From the NCBI GenBank assembly GCA_943736015.1, contig OX031072.1:10939501-11003500 (forward strand): 64,000 nucleotides of DNA. The letters run 5' to 3'. The position numbers were made by a program, and so were the translations under genes. Positions 54,061 to 64,000 of this stretch are shown here, in pieces. Origin of the DNA: Tridacna crocea. Lineage: Eukaryota > Mollusca > Bivalvia > Cardiida > Cardiidae. Below the pieces are notes generated by a model. The model was not told the DNA's origin and did not search any database. It saw only the letters and a program-made list of their open reading frames with translations. The number at the start of each line of letters is the position of its first letter. Positions within the stretch are counted from its first letter, which is position 1.

Positions 54061-54557
54061 CCCAAAGAATCCCAAGTCTTGCCGATTATAAGGAAGACAA
54101 TGTTGAGAAAATGTGGCGAAAGGAGATCAATGCTGATAACATTGTATTTTTTCCTATCCCTACAATTTTTCCCCTCTTTAGCTTACGAAATCCACTATCT
54201 AAGCTTCATGATTGTATGAATGTTGTTTTATGGTGCATAGACAGCTTTGGTCATTTAACGTACATATCTGTGTTAAAAGATAGTAAAAGTGGGCTTTTTA
54301 ACTAAAAAAGGTTTGAATACATTTATAATAGTAAAACAATTGAATAAAGAAGGATTATATGTGATCTTAATTTGTATAAAGGACATTATTGAGTGACAGG
54401 GCAATCACTTTCAACTCATCCATTTAGACTATATAGAAATTGTTTTCTACAAATACTTTCAAATTCGATAAGTCAAAAACGTTGTCATTCAGTTAATACT
54501 TAATCAATGTAATTGTGAATAATCCCCATTTCCACAGAAAACGACTCTATTCTCTAT

Positions 54558-54830
54558 AATTGGCCTGCAGCACAAGAAAAGGGGCACTCGGACATTTGCG
54601 TCAAGTGTCGTCTCAGATCAGCCTGCGCATTCTGCGAAGGCTAATCCGGAACGACACTGTCCGTTTCATGTAATTTTCTGCCCAAGTCTACTGAAACACA
54701 AAATCTGGTGTTATCGTAAAGTGTCGTCTCGGATTAGCCTGCGCGGACTGCGCAGGCCAATCCGACACAACACTTTACGCAAATGTCCGAAGGCCCCTAT
54801 TCGCGTGTTGCAAGCAATATATCGTCGGTT
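54558..54830. repeat. Family C hairpin element
   Basis: Ends ggcctgcagcacaagaaaag and cccctattcgcgtgttgcaag. Two internal hairpin blocks, the second nearly perfect (ctcggattagcctgcgcgg / ctgcgcaggccaatccgac). Confidence 0.85.
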
Positions 54831-55153
54831 TCCTTAAAAAATCTTCGTAAATATAGCTTGAAACAAGCCGCAGTTGCGAGGTTTTTAAAGTAAACCGACG
54901 ATATAAGCCTTACATTAACGCAAACGTTGTATTGTAAGAGCCCGCACTTTCGACAATCATCGTCCATAAATTTCAATAATTCAAATTATTTGTCATTCAA
55001 CATCCATTTTGACGTTATTTCTGTCTTAAACTTATATTTCGTTTTTCCCTTTTGAATTCAATGTGTCATTGCCTGTCAACATATTTATCTTTATTCAGTC
55101 TTAAATTTTTGTATGTCTCCATATTAATCTACACCACTATGTGACATCTAAAG

Positions 55154-55154
<1 letters not shown>

Positions 55155-55188
<34 letters not shown>

Positions 55189-55312
55189 TCCCTTCCCTTC
55201 CCTTTCCTGTCCTTTCCTGTCCTTTCCTGTCCTTTCCTTTCCTTTCCTTCCCTTCCCTTCCTTTCCTTCCTTCCTTCCTTCCTTCCTTCCTTCCTTCCTT
55301 TCGTTTGTTCGT
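55155..55312. repeat. CTTT / CCTTT / CCTT microsatellite
   Basis: A mosaic of (CTTT)n, (CCCTT)n, cctgtcctttcctgtcc and (CCTT)n. It creates a false Lys/Arg/Glu/Gly-rich frame on the - strand. Confidence 0.95.
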
Positions 55313-55439
55313 AAGTTCGTTCTTTCTTTCTCATATTCTTTTTCAGAAAATCTGAGTTTATTACTGGCTGTTTTTTTTTTTCAGCCGGCCACAGAGCTCG
55401 AGTTAATAGGAGCCCTGCTCTGGCAAATGCGGTGTTTAA

Positions 55440-55660
55440 CCCTTCCCCAAACAATCCCTGGTTTTTACGGGTCAGGAATAGAAGCCTTTTGAAAACATTG
55501 TGGGAAAAGGAGAAAATGCTGGTATCCAGCATTTTCTCCTTTTCCCACAATGTTTTCTACCCTACCATATGGAAAAATCATCTTTTTAGCAACTGTTAAT
55601 TTGTCATCTGCAAAATGCTTTAAATTTGGTCTGGTCCAAAATTTGCCGTTTGGGAAAGGG
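55440..55660 (+). mobile_element. Family A MITE, complete, 221 bp
   Basis: TTAA at 55436-55439 and 55661-55664; ends CCCTTCCCCAAACAATCCC / GCCGTTTGGGAAAGGG. Hairpin arms perfect except at the centre (ctggtatccag). Confidence 0.92.
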
Positions 55661-55935
55661 TTAAGTCATCTCCGTTACCTATTGTACCAAACACGTAATG
55701 TCATAGATCTATATAATCCATTATGCAACCATTAAAAGGAGCCTTTATGCAACCATAAAAAGCATTGACCCAGGTAAGCCTACGGAAGCAGTGCAGGCTG
55801 ATCTGGACCGAAACTTCTTTGTTAAGTTTTGTACATGTCCAAGTACCACTTTACCTTGTCATTCAGTCGTTTGTTAGACGAAATGGACGTTATAAATCCA
55901 TGAATATATTGATGACAATAGACATACGGGAACAT

Positions 55936-56165
55936 AACTGGCTTGCAATACGCGAAAAGGAGCATTCGGACATTTGCGTAAAGTGTCTTCTCGGATGAAA
56001 AGGCACATTACGACTACATAAGATGTTGTGGTACCAATAGACTTTCGCATAACAGAAAATTTACATAAAAAACGCAAAACAGAAATTTACATAATAAACG
56101 GAAACTGTCTTTTTGGTTTAGCCAAAATGTCCGAATGCCCCTTTTTGCGTGTTGCAAGCCAGATA
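55936..56165. repeat. Family C element, internally deleted
   Basis: Ends ctggcttgcaatacgcgaaaagg and cctttttgcgtgttgcaagccag form good inverted termini of about 22 bases. The inner hairpin blocks are largely gone. Confidence 0.85.
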
Positions 56166-56600
56166 TAGCCTTCTTTTACCAGGACATGTCTCAATTGTAA
56201 TTTTTTTGTTGTTGTTGTTGTTAAAAAAAAACACCTAAAGCTTCGCGATATGCAGGTCTGTAAGTTTGAGCACTGGGACACATAGATGTCACTTTAGATC
56301 TACGTTCAACATAGCCCACGCTATTCTGTATTGGGGATCTATTTTTTTAAAAAAGCCATAAATAATCGCTATGAAAAAAAGTAGTTACGCGCATATTGCA
56401 GTAATTTCATGGTTTCCGCTGTCACAGTTTTACTGAGAAATCTGCAGTCTGAAATTGACATTTTCCTTCCATGCTGTGCTGTGTGCTACATTTACAGGAA
56501 ATCGTCCCGTAATCCTATCACAAAATAATTATTTTCCTCCAAAATAGAAACTATCTGAATTTTCATCTGCATTCTTGATTATGTGGAATCCCTATCTTAA

Positions 56601-56823
56601 CCTTTTACTAAATAAACCCTGGTTTTTACGACCCTGAAGATAGACGCCCTTTGAAAAACATTGTGGGAAAAGGAGAAAATGCTGGTAACCAGCATTTTCC
56701 CCTTTTCCCATAATGTTTTCTAACCTGCTAGAAGCAAATTTTAATGTTTGAGTTACGTTTATTTTATAGTCTGCAAGTGCTTTTAATTTGGACCAATCTA
56801 AAATTTCGACGTTGGGTAAAGGG
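56601..56823 (+). mobile_element. Family A MITE, complete, 223 bp
   Basis: TTAA at 56597-56600 and 56824-56827. Ends CCTTTTACTAAATAAACCC / ACGTTGGGTAAAGGG. Hairpin intact except one base (cattttcccctt). Confidence 0.9.
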
Positions 56824-56929
56824 TTAAGCCTCATCCTGCTGAATAAGTTAAATGAAACTTTCCCGTCCATGTTTAAAAATATCACCGATTGATGCTATTT
56901 CAAATTTATCTGTTAGGGAAAATATCTCC

Positions 56930-57085
56930 TTATCAGACTCTGTAGATCTAAGATCTGCACGTTTTGTGCAGTCTGATCTTAATCTACACTGTCCGAACAA
57001 GGTCAGTGAGTCGCGTTCTGTAGCCTATGGATTAGTTTACTACCTTGAAAAAATGATTACCCACCCATTTCATCCGAATTTAAGA
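56930..57085. repeat. Family B hairpin
   Basis: Words gtagatctaagatctgcacg and gtgcagtctgatcttaatct around ttttgt, then acactgtccgaacaagg. Confidence 0.65.
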
Positions 57086-57249
57086 TATCAATTAGCGGAA
57101 TTTATTTGACCAGCCAATCATATGTAATGTCTTGAAAACGGCAGTTGGAGTGGTCTTCAGGCTACTACTGACACAGACTTTTGGCATAGAAACAAGTCCT
57201 TAGAACATTAAAATCCCTTTTCAACGTTGAACACCAGCGATGTAAACCG

Positions 57250-57375
57250 GCAGATGGGCCCGTATCCCTGGACTACTTTTCCAAGATTTTCTGAATTTGA
57301 AAGTAACGCAACTTCTGATTGGCTAAACAAAATGGTTTATTCGATCAAACGTTACGCTACTAATTTCAAGGTATT
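57250..57375. repeat. Decayed GGGCCC-type palindrome
   Basis: gggcccgtatccctggac and gcaacttctgattggctaaa match the left half of the palindrome at 16193-16390. The right half is heavily altered. Confidence 0.55.
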
Positions 57376-57546
57376 TACTTATTTGAAAGTTATTTCCTGG
57401 TAGAGTTTCCTGTTCAAAAATCCTGAAACCTTCTGGTTATAAATTACCTATTTATCGAATTGTCCTCTTGTATTCAATTTATAGACGGAACTGACAATAA
57501 ATTGTGCATCTGTGTATTTGTAATTAATGATGGTGACTATCCATAG

Positions 57547-57656
57547 GGAAGCAGCATTTAGATTGCGTGACGTCGTCAACCTGGAACTGGATCGAAAACC
57601 CATTATCTTTTGACGTGTCAGAAGAGACCGCGCCCAACTACACTTGCAAACATTAG
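57547..57656 (+). CDS. Possible coding exon, unrecognised
   Basis: After a candidate acceptor (gactatccatag) a frame of about 36 codons reads H-L-D-C-V-T-S-S-T-W-N-W-I-E-N-P-L-S-F-D-V-S-E-E and ends N-Y-T-C-K-H before TAG. Its amino-acid make-up is like an extracellular domain. A donor (gac|gtgtca) within it is weak. No relatives recognised. Confidence 0.25.
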
Positions 57657-57659
57657 AGC

Positions 57660-57785
57660 CATGCCCATTGAAAAAGGGGTTTCAATGCAAATGCGAAAAG
57701 TATCAACCCGGGTCAGACTGCGCAGTCTGTACAGGCTGACCTAGACCGATACTTTTCGCTATCGGCCAATTTTCTGTATGTTTCA
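57660..57785. repeat. Family D hairpin element
   Basis: Outer arms gcgaaaagtatcaaccc / gaccgatacttttcgc and inner gtcagactgcgcagtc / gtacaggctgac. It lies directly between two coding-like segments. Confidence 0.7.
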
Positions 57786-57786
57786 G

Positions 57787-58007
57787 GACCAGACTACTCC
57801 ATGATTAGATCGGTTGTAAAAAAAGGCGAATATAAGTGTTGGCGGGTATTTACGTACAATACGCAAACTTGTTTGTACTTTAGAAAAAAAATAGGAACAA
57901 GTGAAAGAAACATTCTTTTGTTACGTAATTCAAGCGGCTCAAAAATGAAATGCGGTTGGAAAAAGCGATATAGCTGTCCCCTGCTTCCAGGCCCTTTTCG
58001 CAAATGA
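57787..58007 (+). CDS. Possible terminal exon, basic four-cysteine product
   Basis: Follows a good acceptor (ttttctgtatgtttcag) and stays open about 73 codons to TGA at 58005-58007. Product includes K-G-E-Y-K-C-W-R-V-F-T-Y-N-T-Q-T-C-L-Y-F and ends K-C-G-W-K-K-R-Y-S-C-P-L-L-P-G-P-F-R-K, with four cysteines in two pairs and many basic residues, as in small secreted proteins. No signal-peptide exon was found. Not assigned to a family. Confidence 0.35.
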
Positions 58008-58043
58008 CTGAGTATCCTATCTAAATGAATCTGTGGTTTTTAA

Positions 58044-58272
58044 ACCATTACCACACAATCCCTACTTTTGACGACCCTGAAAAGAAGCCTTTAGAAAACA
58101 TAGGGGGAAAAGGAGAAAATGCTGGTAACCAGCATTTTCTCCTTTTCCCACAATGTTTTCTACCCTTTACAAAACAAAGTTCAAATTTTCGGTCACTTTT
58201 ATTTTGTCTTCTGCAAATGCTTTAAATATGGACAGGCCAAAAATTTTGGTTATTTTTTTTTTTGGTAATGAA
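58044..58272 (+). mobile_element. Family A MITE, complete
   Basis: TTAA at 58040-58043 and 58273-58276. Ends ACCATTACCACACAATCCC / TTTGGTAATGAA. Hairpin nearly perfect (one arm has taggggg for tgtgggg). Confidence 0.9.
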
Positions 58273-58424
58273 TTAATGGGTACGAACAATGCATAGCCGA
58301 AGGTATCAAGCTATCTAAACGTGATATTGTCTAGTTTACAAACTGAATAAAGTCAACTGAATGAGGAACCCTACATCTTATACACGATTAGATTCCAATC
58401 ATACTTATCATTTTGGAACACTTG

Positions 58425-58716
58425 TAGTTTAGTCAGTAGCGTGCAGGAATTTTGAACAAAAGGTCACCGGTTCGAACCTCTGCTCGGCAAATTTCTTTCC
58501 GAGGACTGATGATGGTCATTGGGACAAGATTCGTTCCTCTCTCATCGCCGATTATGGCATCGACGATGGTTATGTTGGAAGCAGCCAGTGATTTGGAAAG
58601 AAAATTGTGTGTAGTAATAGTTAAAAGAAGCTAAAGGATAGCATTGATAGGTGCACTTGCCGCCGCGATGTAACTGAAAAAAATAATGGAAGCGGCGTTG
58701 TACACCATATATTTAA
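58425..58716 (+). repeat. tRNA-derived SINE, family S1, reference copy
   Basis: Box A-like tagtttagtcagtag at 58425 and box B ggttcgaacct at 58469 are spaced as in a tRNA gene (internal RNA polymerase III promoter). Then ggcaaatttctttccgagg, a body with gcagccagtgatttggaaag, and a 3' part gataggtgcacttgccgcc ... ggcgttgtacacc. Other copies are at 255-430, 7300-7640, 9585-9850, 21593-21775 and 49350-49625. Confidence 0.75.
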
Positions 58717-58719
58717 TCG

Positions 58720-59165
58720 ATCGATCCAAAGTTTTTAATCACAACCAGATAAACATTTGAACCGGGTTGACTAATTTGCATATTACAGTTACGCAGCCGT
58801 GCATATTCAGGAAGGAGTAACATAAACTATAGCATGTCATGTCAAAGGGTAACAAAAGCGAAAATTTCTCAGTTCACTCAATTAAATTTTAATGATTGGT
58901 CTCGACGGTATATGGGTTTGACAAACATCAACGGTTTTCGTGTTCCAGGCCAGGTCTGTTTTCTGTTATCTGAAGGCTTTAGTTTTCCAACATTGCTATC
59001 CTCTAGAAAATTTCATAAGGTATTCAATTAGGAGACTGAGCAAATTAATTTCATCACATACAAAAATGTATATTTTTTGTTATGATGTATTTTGCCGGTT
59101 TACTTCAAAAACCTCTTAACTACAGCTTGAAACATGCAGTTACGAGGTTTGTGAAGTAAAACAAC
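58720..59165. other. No supported feature
   Basis: No recognised repeat. A 65-codon frame on the + strand near its centre has no clear splice context. A word pair cttgaaacatgcagttacgagg / 54850 aaacaagccgcagttgcgagg hints at another old repeat. Confidence 0.4.
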
Positions 59166-59169
59166 GATT

Positions 59170-59349
59170 TGAAACTTGTCCAAAATCAAAGCACTCTCAA
59201 CTGATAACCTAAGTTTAGCTCAATTATTGAAACTTGTATTCGGAAAAGGAGAAAAATGCTGGTGTACCCAGCATTTTCTGATTTTCGAAAAACGAAAAAA
59301 AAAAACTGTTACTCGAAGCTATTAATATTCGAGATCGTTTGGTAAAGAG
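59170..59349 (-). repeat. Family A MITE, old copy
   Basis: Hairpin ggaaaaggagaaaaatgctgg / cccagcattttctgattttc with an altered centre, and terminus gatcgtttggtaaaga. Confidence 0.65.
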
Positions 59350-59399
59350 ACAACTGCACTTCGAGAAAGATGGACTGAATTTGGGGCAGTAGATTGCTA

Positions 59400-60440
59400 A
59401 GTGCATCACACTTTATATTGTGAATTTCACTATTTTCTCATTTGGCATCCAGTTGGAGACTGTGCAGCTATTGTTTCGAGCAATCAAATCAGCAATCACA
59501 GTCACTTTTTACTTTCTTGTTCCCTACAAAATAACAAATTTAATGGTACATCTAATCAAGACAAATTGAAAATTTCCATTACACTATCAATGAAAGTGTC
59601 AAAAGCAATCCAAATGCAGCCGGAGAAAAAATGCCAATTCGATCATGCGCGATATCCAAGCCGAGTAACACGCTTAATGCTCTCTAACAACCACGGAGAA
59701 GCATCGTGGGGCAGCTAATTACAGAAACAATAAAAACCAATATGTCTGGGAATTGCTCTGGTAAATTGGATTAAGCCGGACTTATAATGGATTTCAGCTG
59801 TGACAATCACCAATAACAGAGCATATCTGTCAATAGACCTGACACAAGGTACCATTTCAACCTCGTGACTGTTCGGCCTGTAAGCTCGGTATCCATGCAA
59901 TGCCTAATGCCCTTGGGAGTCATTGTTATAAGGGAACTCCACATACCACTGTGTTGCTTCTAATAATAATCACTTGAAGAGGTGGATATGAGGGCGATAT
60001 CATAAAACAAGGACCTATTTGATGATAAAATACAAATTTTGAAATACTTGATGGTCGAGTTGCAGAGAGAAATCCAGGCTACGTATTCACCAACCATTCC
60101 TTGATTTGCTTTACATGATGCGTTTCCTGTCAGGAGTCTATGACTATCATTATAGGGTGTACATTTAGCGACGTCCCATTCACATATTACGTGATCAAGC
60201 AAAGACTAAATACATCTCGTTAAAGGAAGGCAATAGATTTATGTAATCCAGGAGGGGTATTATCAATACTAGTTTTATTATTGTTATTGTTGGTGTTGCT
60301 GTTGCTTCCGATATTGTGACAAGGAACAGCAGCATCAGGACGAGAGGTCAAAGCTAGTTCAAAGCCAGAGATCTATTTCTTCATGCTCATACCTATTTGG
60401 TGGTAGCTCCATCCACGTTAGATAGATTATATTGAGCACA
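59400..60440. other. Mostly unassigned
   Basis: A palindrome half-site (gtattcaccaaccattcc) near 60086 comes from the GGGCCC family. Low-complexity ttattattgttattgttgg near 60275. Open frames on both strands lack splice context or overlap repeats. Confidence 0.45.
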
Positions 60441-60445
60441 ATCTT

Positions 60446-60655
60446 AACGCTTTACTAGACATCTAAAATTTTGATCAGTCTCAACTGAAAGCATTTGCAG
60501 ACAAAAAATTAAATCTGCTTCAGATCATGGGACATTCCTTTAAAAAAGTAAGAGACATTTTAGAAAAAAGAGGAAAATGCTGGTTACGATCGTTTTCTCC
60601 TTTCCTTGCAATGTTTTCAAAAGCTTCTTTCTTCAGGAACTAAAAGATATTGTTC
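60446..60655 (-). repeat. Family A MITE, old copy
   Basis: Starts after ttaa with cgctttactagacatc. Hairpin left arm agaaaaaagaggaaaatgctgg and right arm cgttttctcctttcc with changes. Ends near gttcagcgaaacac. Confidence 0.65.
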
Positions 60656-60682
60656 AGCGAAACACTAGGTTTTCTTGCGTTT

Positions 60683-60890
60683 CAACCCTTAGGCTGATAA
60701 ACCCAACTCGCTGACCTTTTCTACTTCTATCATAATTGCTTTGATTTGTGATTTAGCAGGTGTCAGTAGAATATGGAACTGACAAAAGAAAATTCTTATA
60801 CAAGGTTGTCGTACATACTTAGACAGACCAGTCGTGTTGCACGGAGTTAAAACCTTTATTTGATACCTCACGGGTCATATCGACTTTCAC
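60683..60890. repeat. Possible family B remnant
   Basis: Starts aacccttaggctgataaaccc ... tcgctgacctttt, matching the left end of family B copies at 21205 and 62966, but without the hairpin core. Confidence 0.35.
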
Positions 60891-60899
60891 ATTCCTGGT

Positions 60900-61700
60900 C
60901 ACATTTACGAGATCAAAAAGAGGCTATTTCCGGTTCCTGTCTCATTTATCATTTCCATTCGACCGGCATCTTTATTGCACTTACGACCTAGAAGCTAATT
61001 CAATTTCTGCAGAAAAGCTTTCTAGATTTATAAAGGTCATTATAGTGATCAAGATAGAGTCTGCAACATATACTATTTTTTCTGATGAATGTAATGAAAG
61101 CTGATATTTCGAAAGCTTGAGGTCATTTGAAGCCAAAATAAGGAAGCCTATGAATGCATTTAAACATTTCTCTTAAAATCTTTTCAGTAATTTTATAGAT
61201 CTCTTACAGTGTCTTATATGGAAGGTATTTGTTGTTCGGTGAAAGATCAAAATTTATTTCATCGAGTGAACATCATCGGTAATGTTCACGACTGGCGCAC
61301 CGTTGATGTTCACTGGACTTTGCGCTCCAAAGCTTTTTCTAACCAGTGCCAATTCCTTGGTTACTTCACCCAACTTTTAATTCGAAGTAACGTTCAGGGC
61401 GTAACTCTGTTACTGCAAGTGTATTTTTTATTTTGAGGAAATTGGGTTAGTATGTAAAGGCAACATTTAAATTGTTTAATTTTTTATGTCTGCACCAATA
61501 AAAAACCTAATAAAATCTGCAAATCGATGAAATGTCAATAAAAATGTCAAAGAACATCTACGGCTAATTAGGTTCCGAATGATATATATATTTCGTGTGA
61601 CTACAACTCCATTGAAAAAGTCAAGTTTGTTGTTAAACCCGTTGTTTTAATTTGTCGCCTGCAAATATATTAACTTTGACACTTTTTTTGTTCGTCTGGC
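60900..61700. other. No supported feature
   Basis: AT-rich. A small inverted pair (gtgaacatcatcggtaatgttcac, near 61266) is the only structure seen; its partner gttgatgttcac follows within 40 bases. Confidence 0.4.
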
Positions 61701-61718
61701 AACGAGTTTTACCGTCCA

Positions 61719-61936
61719 CCACATAATTCCGAGTTTTAACGACCCTGATAAATAAAAACTTTTGAAAACATTTTGTGAAAAGGAGAAAATGCTGGTAATC
61801 AGCATTTTCTCCTTTTTCTCACTATGTTTTCTACCCTATCAGACACAAATCGCGTCGTTTGGGCACTGTTCAATCTGTAGTCTGCATGTGATATCGATTT
61901 GGACTAAGTTAAAATTGCGTCTTTTGCTAAAGAGTG
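61719..61936 (+). repeat. Family A MITE
   Basis: Starts ccaccacataattccgag and ends gtcttttgctaaagag. Hairpin gtgaaaaggagaaaatgctgg / ccttttt-ctcac with one central change (ggtaatcagc). Confidence 0.75.
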
Positions 61937-61980
61937 AAGTATATGAAAAAGAAATAGTTTTATGATATGTTCTTAACAGG

Positions 61981-62219
61981 CTGCGTGGACTTTGACGGCA
62001 TTTTCAAATTTTGCTCCTTTCAAAGCCTTGAGAGAATGTTACATTATCAGTAGATTGCATCGATTATGTCGTTCGCGCGTAAAGAAGCATGATGACGTCA
62101 TATCTGTGCTGGTAAGAATAGACGGAGTTTCCGATAGCGTCACGACCATATCCAAGGGTGACAACCTACGACATAGGAATAGCCACTATTTTGTGCGCAA
62201 AGTGCAGATTAATTACTAA
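61981..62219 (+). CDS. Possible exon, unrecognised
   Basis: After a candidate acceptor (atgttcttaacag) a frame of 79 codons runs to TAA. It reads A-A-W-T-L-T-A-F-S-N-F ... V-I-S-V-L-V-R-I-D-G-V-S-D-S ... V-R-K-V-Q-I-N-Y. It has mixed, protein-like composition and is not repeat-derived as far as seen. An internal GTAAGA could be a donor, giving a shorter exon. No family recognised. Confidence 0.25.
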
Positions 62220-62754
62220 AATTTACTTAGAATACCTACTTCATCTGGTGACGGTAAATATATTTGTCCTATTCGTGAAATCAAAATGTCATGAAACAAT
62301 GTTGTAGCTCTAAACACTTCAACACAATTATTCTTGACCGCATTGTCTATTTTTAGATCGCACATGTGTCACCGGCTTCGAAAATTGTGCGGAGGTAATT
62401 GCAAAATCAACGAAACTAATGAACAAAATATTGTTGTTAGGTACCATATGCACTGCTTTGTTTGGACAGATCTTCAATAACAATAAAGTACAAGCTGAAA
62501 CCTGAGAAAATGGCGGATTTAAAATGTATCCGATGACGTATGCTATGACGTAGGTTGTTACCCCTGATATCGTTATTTCACTGCTGAATTTGAAATTTTA
62601 TACATTGAACTGTCCACTTTCAATTCTTGATGAGAAATAACTCTGTTGTAGTATTTCTTTAGTTTAATTCAGCGATTTAAAATCGATCGAGAAGAAATAA
62701 GTTCTTATAACTTATGCTAATCTCTCTTGATTCTGCTCCCAGGAAAGTACACTA

Positions 62755-62812
62755 GTACCCGGGAATCGACTTGGGACCCTCTTGTTACGAGGCCGACGCT
62801 CGACCACGGGCA
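62755..62812 (-). repeat. tRNA-like pseudogene or SINE head
   Basis: On the - strand, gtggtcgagcgtcgg resembles box A and gtcgattcccggg resembles box B, with cctcgtaac in the anticodon-loop position and a long variable stretch. Stems are not well paired, so a working tRNA gene is unlikely. Confidence 0.45.
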
Positions 62813-62965
62813 CCTTATTAAGTATTTGCCAGTGTTTTAGAAGAAGAATTTGATTTATTGCAAATTAGGACTTTACAACAATGTTGGAACTTGGGACCTT
62901 GGAACTTGGAAGTACTGCGGACACACGGGTAGATGATCGAATGATGAGACTAGAGAACTATCCTT

Positions 62966-63100
62966 AGCCTGCTAAGCGCGACTCACTGACCTTTTGCAGA
63001 AAGTTTAGACAAGATCAACAAGATCATACCACACAGAACATGCAGTCTGATTTTAGATCTACTCTGTCCAATGCGGAGATATATCTAAACTGTTCGAATC
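62966..63100. repeat. Family B element
   Basis: Starts agcctgctaagcgcgactc ... gaccttttgcagaaagt, core arms decayed (caagatcataccacacagaac / gcagtctgattttagatctac), ends ctgtccaatgcgg. Confidence 0.65.
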
Positions 63101-63155
63101 GAAGTATCAATGCTTCGCTCAATATTCTTCACAAGCCACTGGAAAGAATAGTAAC

Positions 63156-63434
63156 ATGCAGGAGATGAACGAATCCTGTCGCAATAACTATCACCAGCTC
63201 TGGGAACAAATTTACCGAGCTAGCGATTCGCACCAGCGACTTCCCTGTTTCAAACACCATACATTACCGATCGCGCAACCAGGCTCGGTTTCTACTCGAT
63301 GGTTAGACAACTTTCTGCACGGAAAGAAGATTTATATACCAAGAAAGAAGCTAATCTCAGGCCATTTTGTAGAGTGCACGGTTTCAATTAATCACGATTT
63401 CTCTACAGCACAGCTTCATCTTGATTCTCGCTAA
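63156..63434 (+). CDS. ATG-initiated 92-codon open frame, hypothetical
   Basis: Begins M-Q-E-M-N-E-S-C-R and ends H-L-D-S-R before TAA. Composition is protein-like with a GC content above the local average, but there is no signal peptide, domain or detectable relative. May be a chance frame in a GC-richer patch. Confidence 0.2.
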   Translation: MQEMNESCRNNYHQLWEQIYRASDSHQRLPCFKHHTLPIAQPGSVSTRWLDNFLHGKKIYIPRKKLISGHFVECTVSINHDFSTAQLHLDSR

Positions 63435-63592
63435 AGCACGGCCATAAGCCCTACGATAGAAGTGCTTGTAAACCAGTCTTTAATAGCTCGGGACACGAAC
63501 TTCCGTGATATCTCATTTTCGTATCTATTTTCCTCTCGAACATAATTCCTTTCCGATGATTGATAGATTTACGGGGTTCGTTGCGGTGAATT

Positions 63593-63815
63593 ATCCCTTT
63601 ACAACACTGTTTCCTTTTCACCCTAGGGAAGAAAGTTGTATGAAAATATTGTAGGAAAAAGGAGAAAATGCTGGTTACCAGCATTTTCTCCTTTTTCCTA
63701 CAATATTTTCTAAACCTTTTATCAGGCAAATTAGAGTATTTGAGGCACATTTCATTCCATTTGCATACGATTTTAATACAGACAACCTTGCTGCACTTTT
63801 GTTGTCTAGTAAAGG
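63593..63815 (-). repeat. Family A MITE with symmetric arm changes
   Basis: Starts tccctttacaacactg and ends gttgtctagtaaagg. Hairpin gaaaatattgtaggaaaaag / ctttttcctacaatattttc is perfect, although three positions per arm differ from the family norm. Confidence 0.88.
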
Positions 63816-63849
63816 AGTATACTTGACTGGATCAGTACTAGAGATTTAA

Positions 63850-63960
63850 TGGTATCTATGCTATCAAATCTTTCAGAGAGATTTAGATCAAGATCAGACT
63901 GCACAGAAAGCACAATTTGACATCTGATCTGCAGCGTCTGTTTGTTTGGTCAATTCTATA
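63850..63960. repeat. Family B hairpin, degenerate
   Basis: tagatcaagatcagactgcac intact on the left, right arm decayed to caatttgacatctgatctgc, then gcgtctgtttg. Confidence 0.6.
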
Positions 63961-64000
63961 AGAAAAAAACTATTTAGATAGTTATTTTTTAGCCATAGAA

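Noticed and set aside
55137..55550. Lys/Arg/Glu/Gly-rich 137-codon frame on the - strand
   Set aside because: Entirely made of the CTTT/CCTT microsatellite and a family A MITE.
59715..59900. - strand frame with S-I-D-R-Y resembling the DRY motif of helix three
   Set aside because: The residues before it are not hydrophobic (E-V-E-M-V-P-C-V-R), so it cannot be the end of a membrane helix. Taken as chance.
59960..60202. - strand frame with W-I-S-L-C-N-S-T-I resembling a GPCR seventh helix
   Set aside because: Part of the frame is the end of the GGGCCC palindrome family (caaggaatggttggtgaata), the hydrophobic stretch is too short, and there are no splice sites that would link it to 53656-53845.
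62755..62812. Functional tRNA gene
   Set aside because: Box-like words are present but acceptor and anticodon stems do not pair well. A SINE head or pseudogene is more likely.

Overview
This is animal nuclear DNA, most likely from a bivalve mollusc. The sequence is AT-rich and intron-rich, crowded with short hairpin-type non-autonomous transposons, and carries LINE tails, tRNA-derived SINEs and satellite DNA. Bivalve is an inference from the repeat families. No bacterial operon, rRNA gene, CRISPR array or intact autonomous transposon was found. Most open frames longer than 60 codons are chance frames through repeats.

Two genes can be built from splice sites, phase and protein features. (1) On the + strand, 2328-11651, a five-exon gene encodes a 115-residue protein: signal peptide, N-glycosylation sequon, six-cysteine cluster (C-x7-C-x3-CC-x8-CC), one transmembrane helix and a short Cys-rich tail. 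That is the layout of the Shisa-like / CYYR1 / WBP1 (STMC6) membrane adaptors. Two exons are microexons of 10 and 21 nt, and the frame stays open only if both are included. (2) On the - strand, 53845-49720, the last two exons of a gene encode a segment resembling the seventh helix of a class A GPCR, followed in phase by an approximately 880-residue serine-rich disordered tail. The rest of that gene lies outside the window or was not found. Weaker exon-like segments are at 16399-16608 (-), 57547-58007 (+), 61981-62219 (+) and 63156-63434 (+).

Repeat families, with local labels. A: an approximately 220-bp element with TTAA target duplications, termini CCCTTTACC...GGTAAAGGG and a central 33-bp-arm hairpin, probably a piggyBac-type MITE, in more than 25 copies. 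B: a hairpin around agatcagactgcac/gtgcagtctgatct. C: a hairpin element with ends like TTGCAACACGCGAAAAGG. D: a hairpin around caggtcagcctg. F: an element with CAGAGCTCCAGATA inverted ends. G and R1: dispersed repeats of 320-400 bp. S1: a tRNA-derived SINE; S2: a second tRNA-like SINE. Also present are palindromes of about 200 bp with GGGCCC ends, a 1.0-kb element with 110-bp inverted ends, and a 1.8-kb element with AGCTCACC ends and internal tandem repeats.

Layout: 0-13 kb, gene 1 with introns full of repeats; 13-26 kb, nested repeats including a 5'-truncated LINE (20934-22634) inserted into an A element with a 20-bp target duplication; 26.1-46.6 kb, a tandem satellite of about 1.9-2.3 kb units, near-identical on the left and degenerate on the right, each unit containing half an A element, a CCAAT/TATA-like block and smaller subrepeats; 46.6-49.7 kb, repeats and unannotated DNA; 49.7-53.8 kb, gene 2; 53.8-64 kb, repeats and doubtful exons.
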